A stretch of DNA of 5,873 nucleotides, from contig DPSD01000410.1 of the NCBI GenBank assembly GCA_003538495.1, positions 1 through 5,873 of the forward strand, given 5' to 3'. Both the position numbers and the translations under genes were made by a program. Each line of letters starts with the position of its first letter. Within the stretch, counting starts at the first letter, position 1. Source of the stretch: Accumulibacter sp. Lineage in GTDB: Bacteria; Pseudomonadota; Gammaproteobacteria; Burkholderiales; Rhodocyclaceae. Below, one piece after another: positions 5,298-5,873 of the stretch. The notes beneath the pieces were generated by a model that saw only the letters and a list, made by a program, of their open reading frames with translations, had not been told where the DNA came from and searched no databases.

Positions 5298-5873
5298 TCA
5301 GCGCACGCTGGCGACCAACGCAGATGCATCCTTGAGCATTTGCCGCGTCAACGCCTCGGCCACCCGGATCCCGTCGACGCCGGCCGAGAGGATGCCGCCG
5401 GCGTAACCGGCGCCCTCCCCGGCGGGATACAGGCCCCTGACGTTCAGGCTCTGGAAATCGCTGCCGCGGGTGATGCGCAGCGGCGACGAAGTGCGTGTCT
5501 CGACCCCGGTGAGCACCGCATCGGCCATGTCGAAGCCCCTGATCTGTCGTGCAAAGGCCGGCAGCGCCTCGCGAATCGCGGCAATCGCGTATTCCGGCAG
5601 GGCGCTGGCGAGATTGGTCAGGCGAACGCCCGGCCGATACGAGGGAATGACCGTCCCCAGACGCGTGGACGGCCGGTCGGCGAGGAAGTCCCCAACCAGT
5701 TGTGCCGGTGCCTCGTAGCTGCCGCCGCCGAGTTCGAAGGCACGGCTTTCCAGCTGCCGCTGCAGGGCAATGCCGGCCAGCGGCCCGCCCGGGTAGTCGA
5801 GCGGTGTGATGCCGACGACGATGCCGGCGTTGGCGTTGCGTTCGTTGCGCGAATACTGGCTCATGCCGTTGGT
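5298..5873 (-). CDS. NAD(P)/FAD-dependent oxidoreductase, C-terminal part (5' end outside window)
   Basis: This frame is open from the right edge to a TGA at 5298-5300, giving 191 residues of the C-terminal part of a large flavoprotein resembling the NAD(FAD)-utilising dehydrogenases of COG2509 type (full length roughly 530-550 residues). The visible part begins TNGMSQYSRNERNANAG, a conserved segment of the family. It continues with VETRTSSPLRI (about 124-134) and ends in the FAD-binding segment GEGAGYAGGILSAGVDG (152-168), which closes the Rossmann-type FAD domain. The internal ATG in TNGM is not a start, since conserved sequence precedes it. The physiological substrate of this family is not well established. 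The stop codon lies 6 bases from the stop of the convergent dksA-like gene, leaving no room for an intergenic terminator. Confidence 0.9.
   Translation of the reverse strand, partial: TNGMSQYSRNERNANAGIVVGITPLDYPGGPLAGIALQRQLESRAFELGGGSYEAPAQLVGDFLADRPSTRLGTVIPSYRPGVRLTNLASALPEYAIAAIREALPAFARQIRGFDMADAVLTGVETRTSSPLRITRGSDFQSLNVRGLYPAGEGAGYAGGILSAGVDGIRVAEALTRQMLKDASALVASVR

Noticed and set aside
5298..5864. Stand-alone 188-residue gene starting at the ATG at 5864
   Set aside because: The frame continues upstream as Thr-Asn-Gly before this Met, matching the conserved interior of the flavoprotein family, so it is a cut gene and not a short one.
1..5873. A defence island or a new multi-gene system
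   Set aside because: All six genes belong to known families, alternate in strand and show no shared operon. No nuclease, toxin, reverse transcriptase or mobile-element gene is present.

Overview
The window is high-GC DNA with compact genes. It looks like a chromosomal stretch of a Gram-negative proteobacterium. A DksA/TraR-family regulator with the CEETGEPIG-type finger region, a two-domain ChrA transporter and a TNGMSQYSRNE-type FAD oxidoreductase together suggest a betaproteobacterium, possibly of the Rhodocyclales/Accumulibacter type. That placement is inferred from protein style, not from a database search. I see no transposase, integrase, phage gene, tRNA, rRNA or CRISPR array.

Layout from left to right. 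(1) A NodU/CmcH-type O-carbamoyltransferase lies on the minus strand at 1-1528. It is cut by the left edge and lacks only its C-terminal end. (2) A 162-base gap holds a nested hairpin and a possible -10 box. (3) A small CDKN3-like dual-specificity phosphatase lies on the minus strand at 1691-2194. (4) A divergent gap of about 200 bases is rich in stem-loops. (5) A hydroxypyruvate isomerase lies on the plus strand at 2396-3184. (6) A convergent gap holds a terminator-like hairpin inside a larger 17-bp inverted repeat. (7) A full-length ChrA chromate transporter lies on the minus strand at 3318-4547. (8) A divergent gap of 312 bases carries a good extended -10 promoter reading right. (9) A cysteine-poor DksA-family transcription factor lies on the plus strand at 4860-5291. 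(10) The C-terminal third or so of an FAD-dependent oxidoreductase lies on the minus strand at 5298-5873, cut by the right edge. Its stop codon is only 6 bases from the dksA-like stop.

The genes alternate in strand and do not form an obvious shared pathway: metabolite carbamoylation, protein dephosphorylation, hydroxypyruvate/tartronate-semialdehyde interconversion, anion transport, stringent-response-type transcription control and redox chemistry. Only the phosphatase and carbamoyltransferase share a strand and order, and a hairpin plus a possible promoter separates them. I did not find a convincing new multi-gene system. The items most worth a second look are the inverted repeat around the chrA stop codon, the half-cysteine DksA variant, the non-ATG start with its hairpin on the carbamoyltransferase, and the structured intergenic regions.
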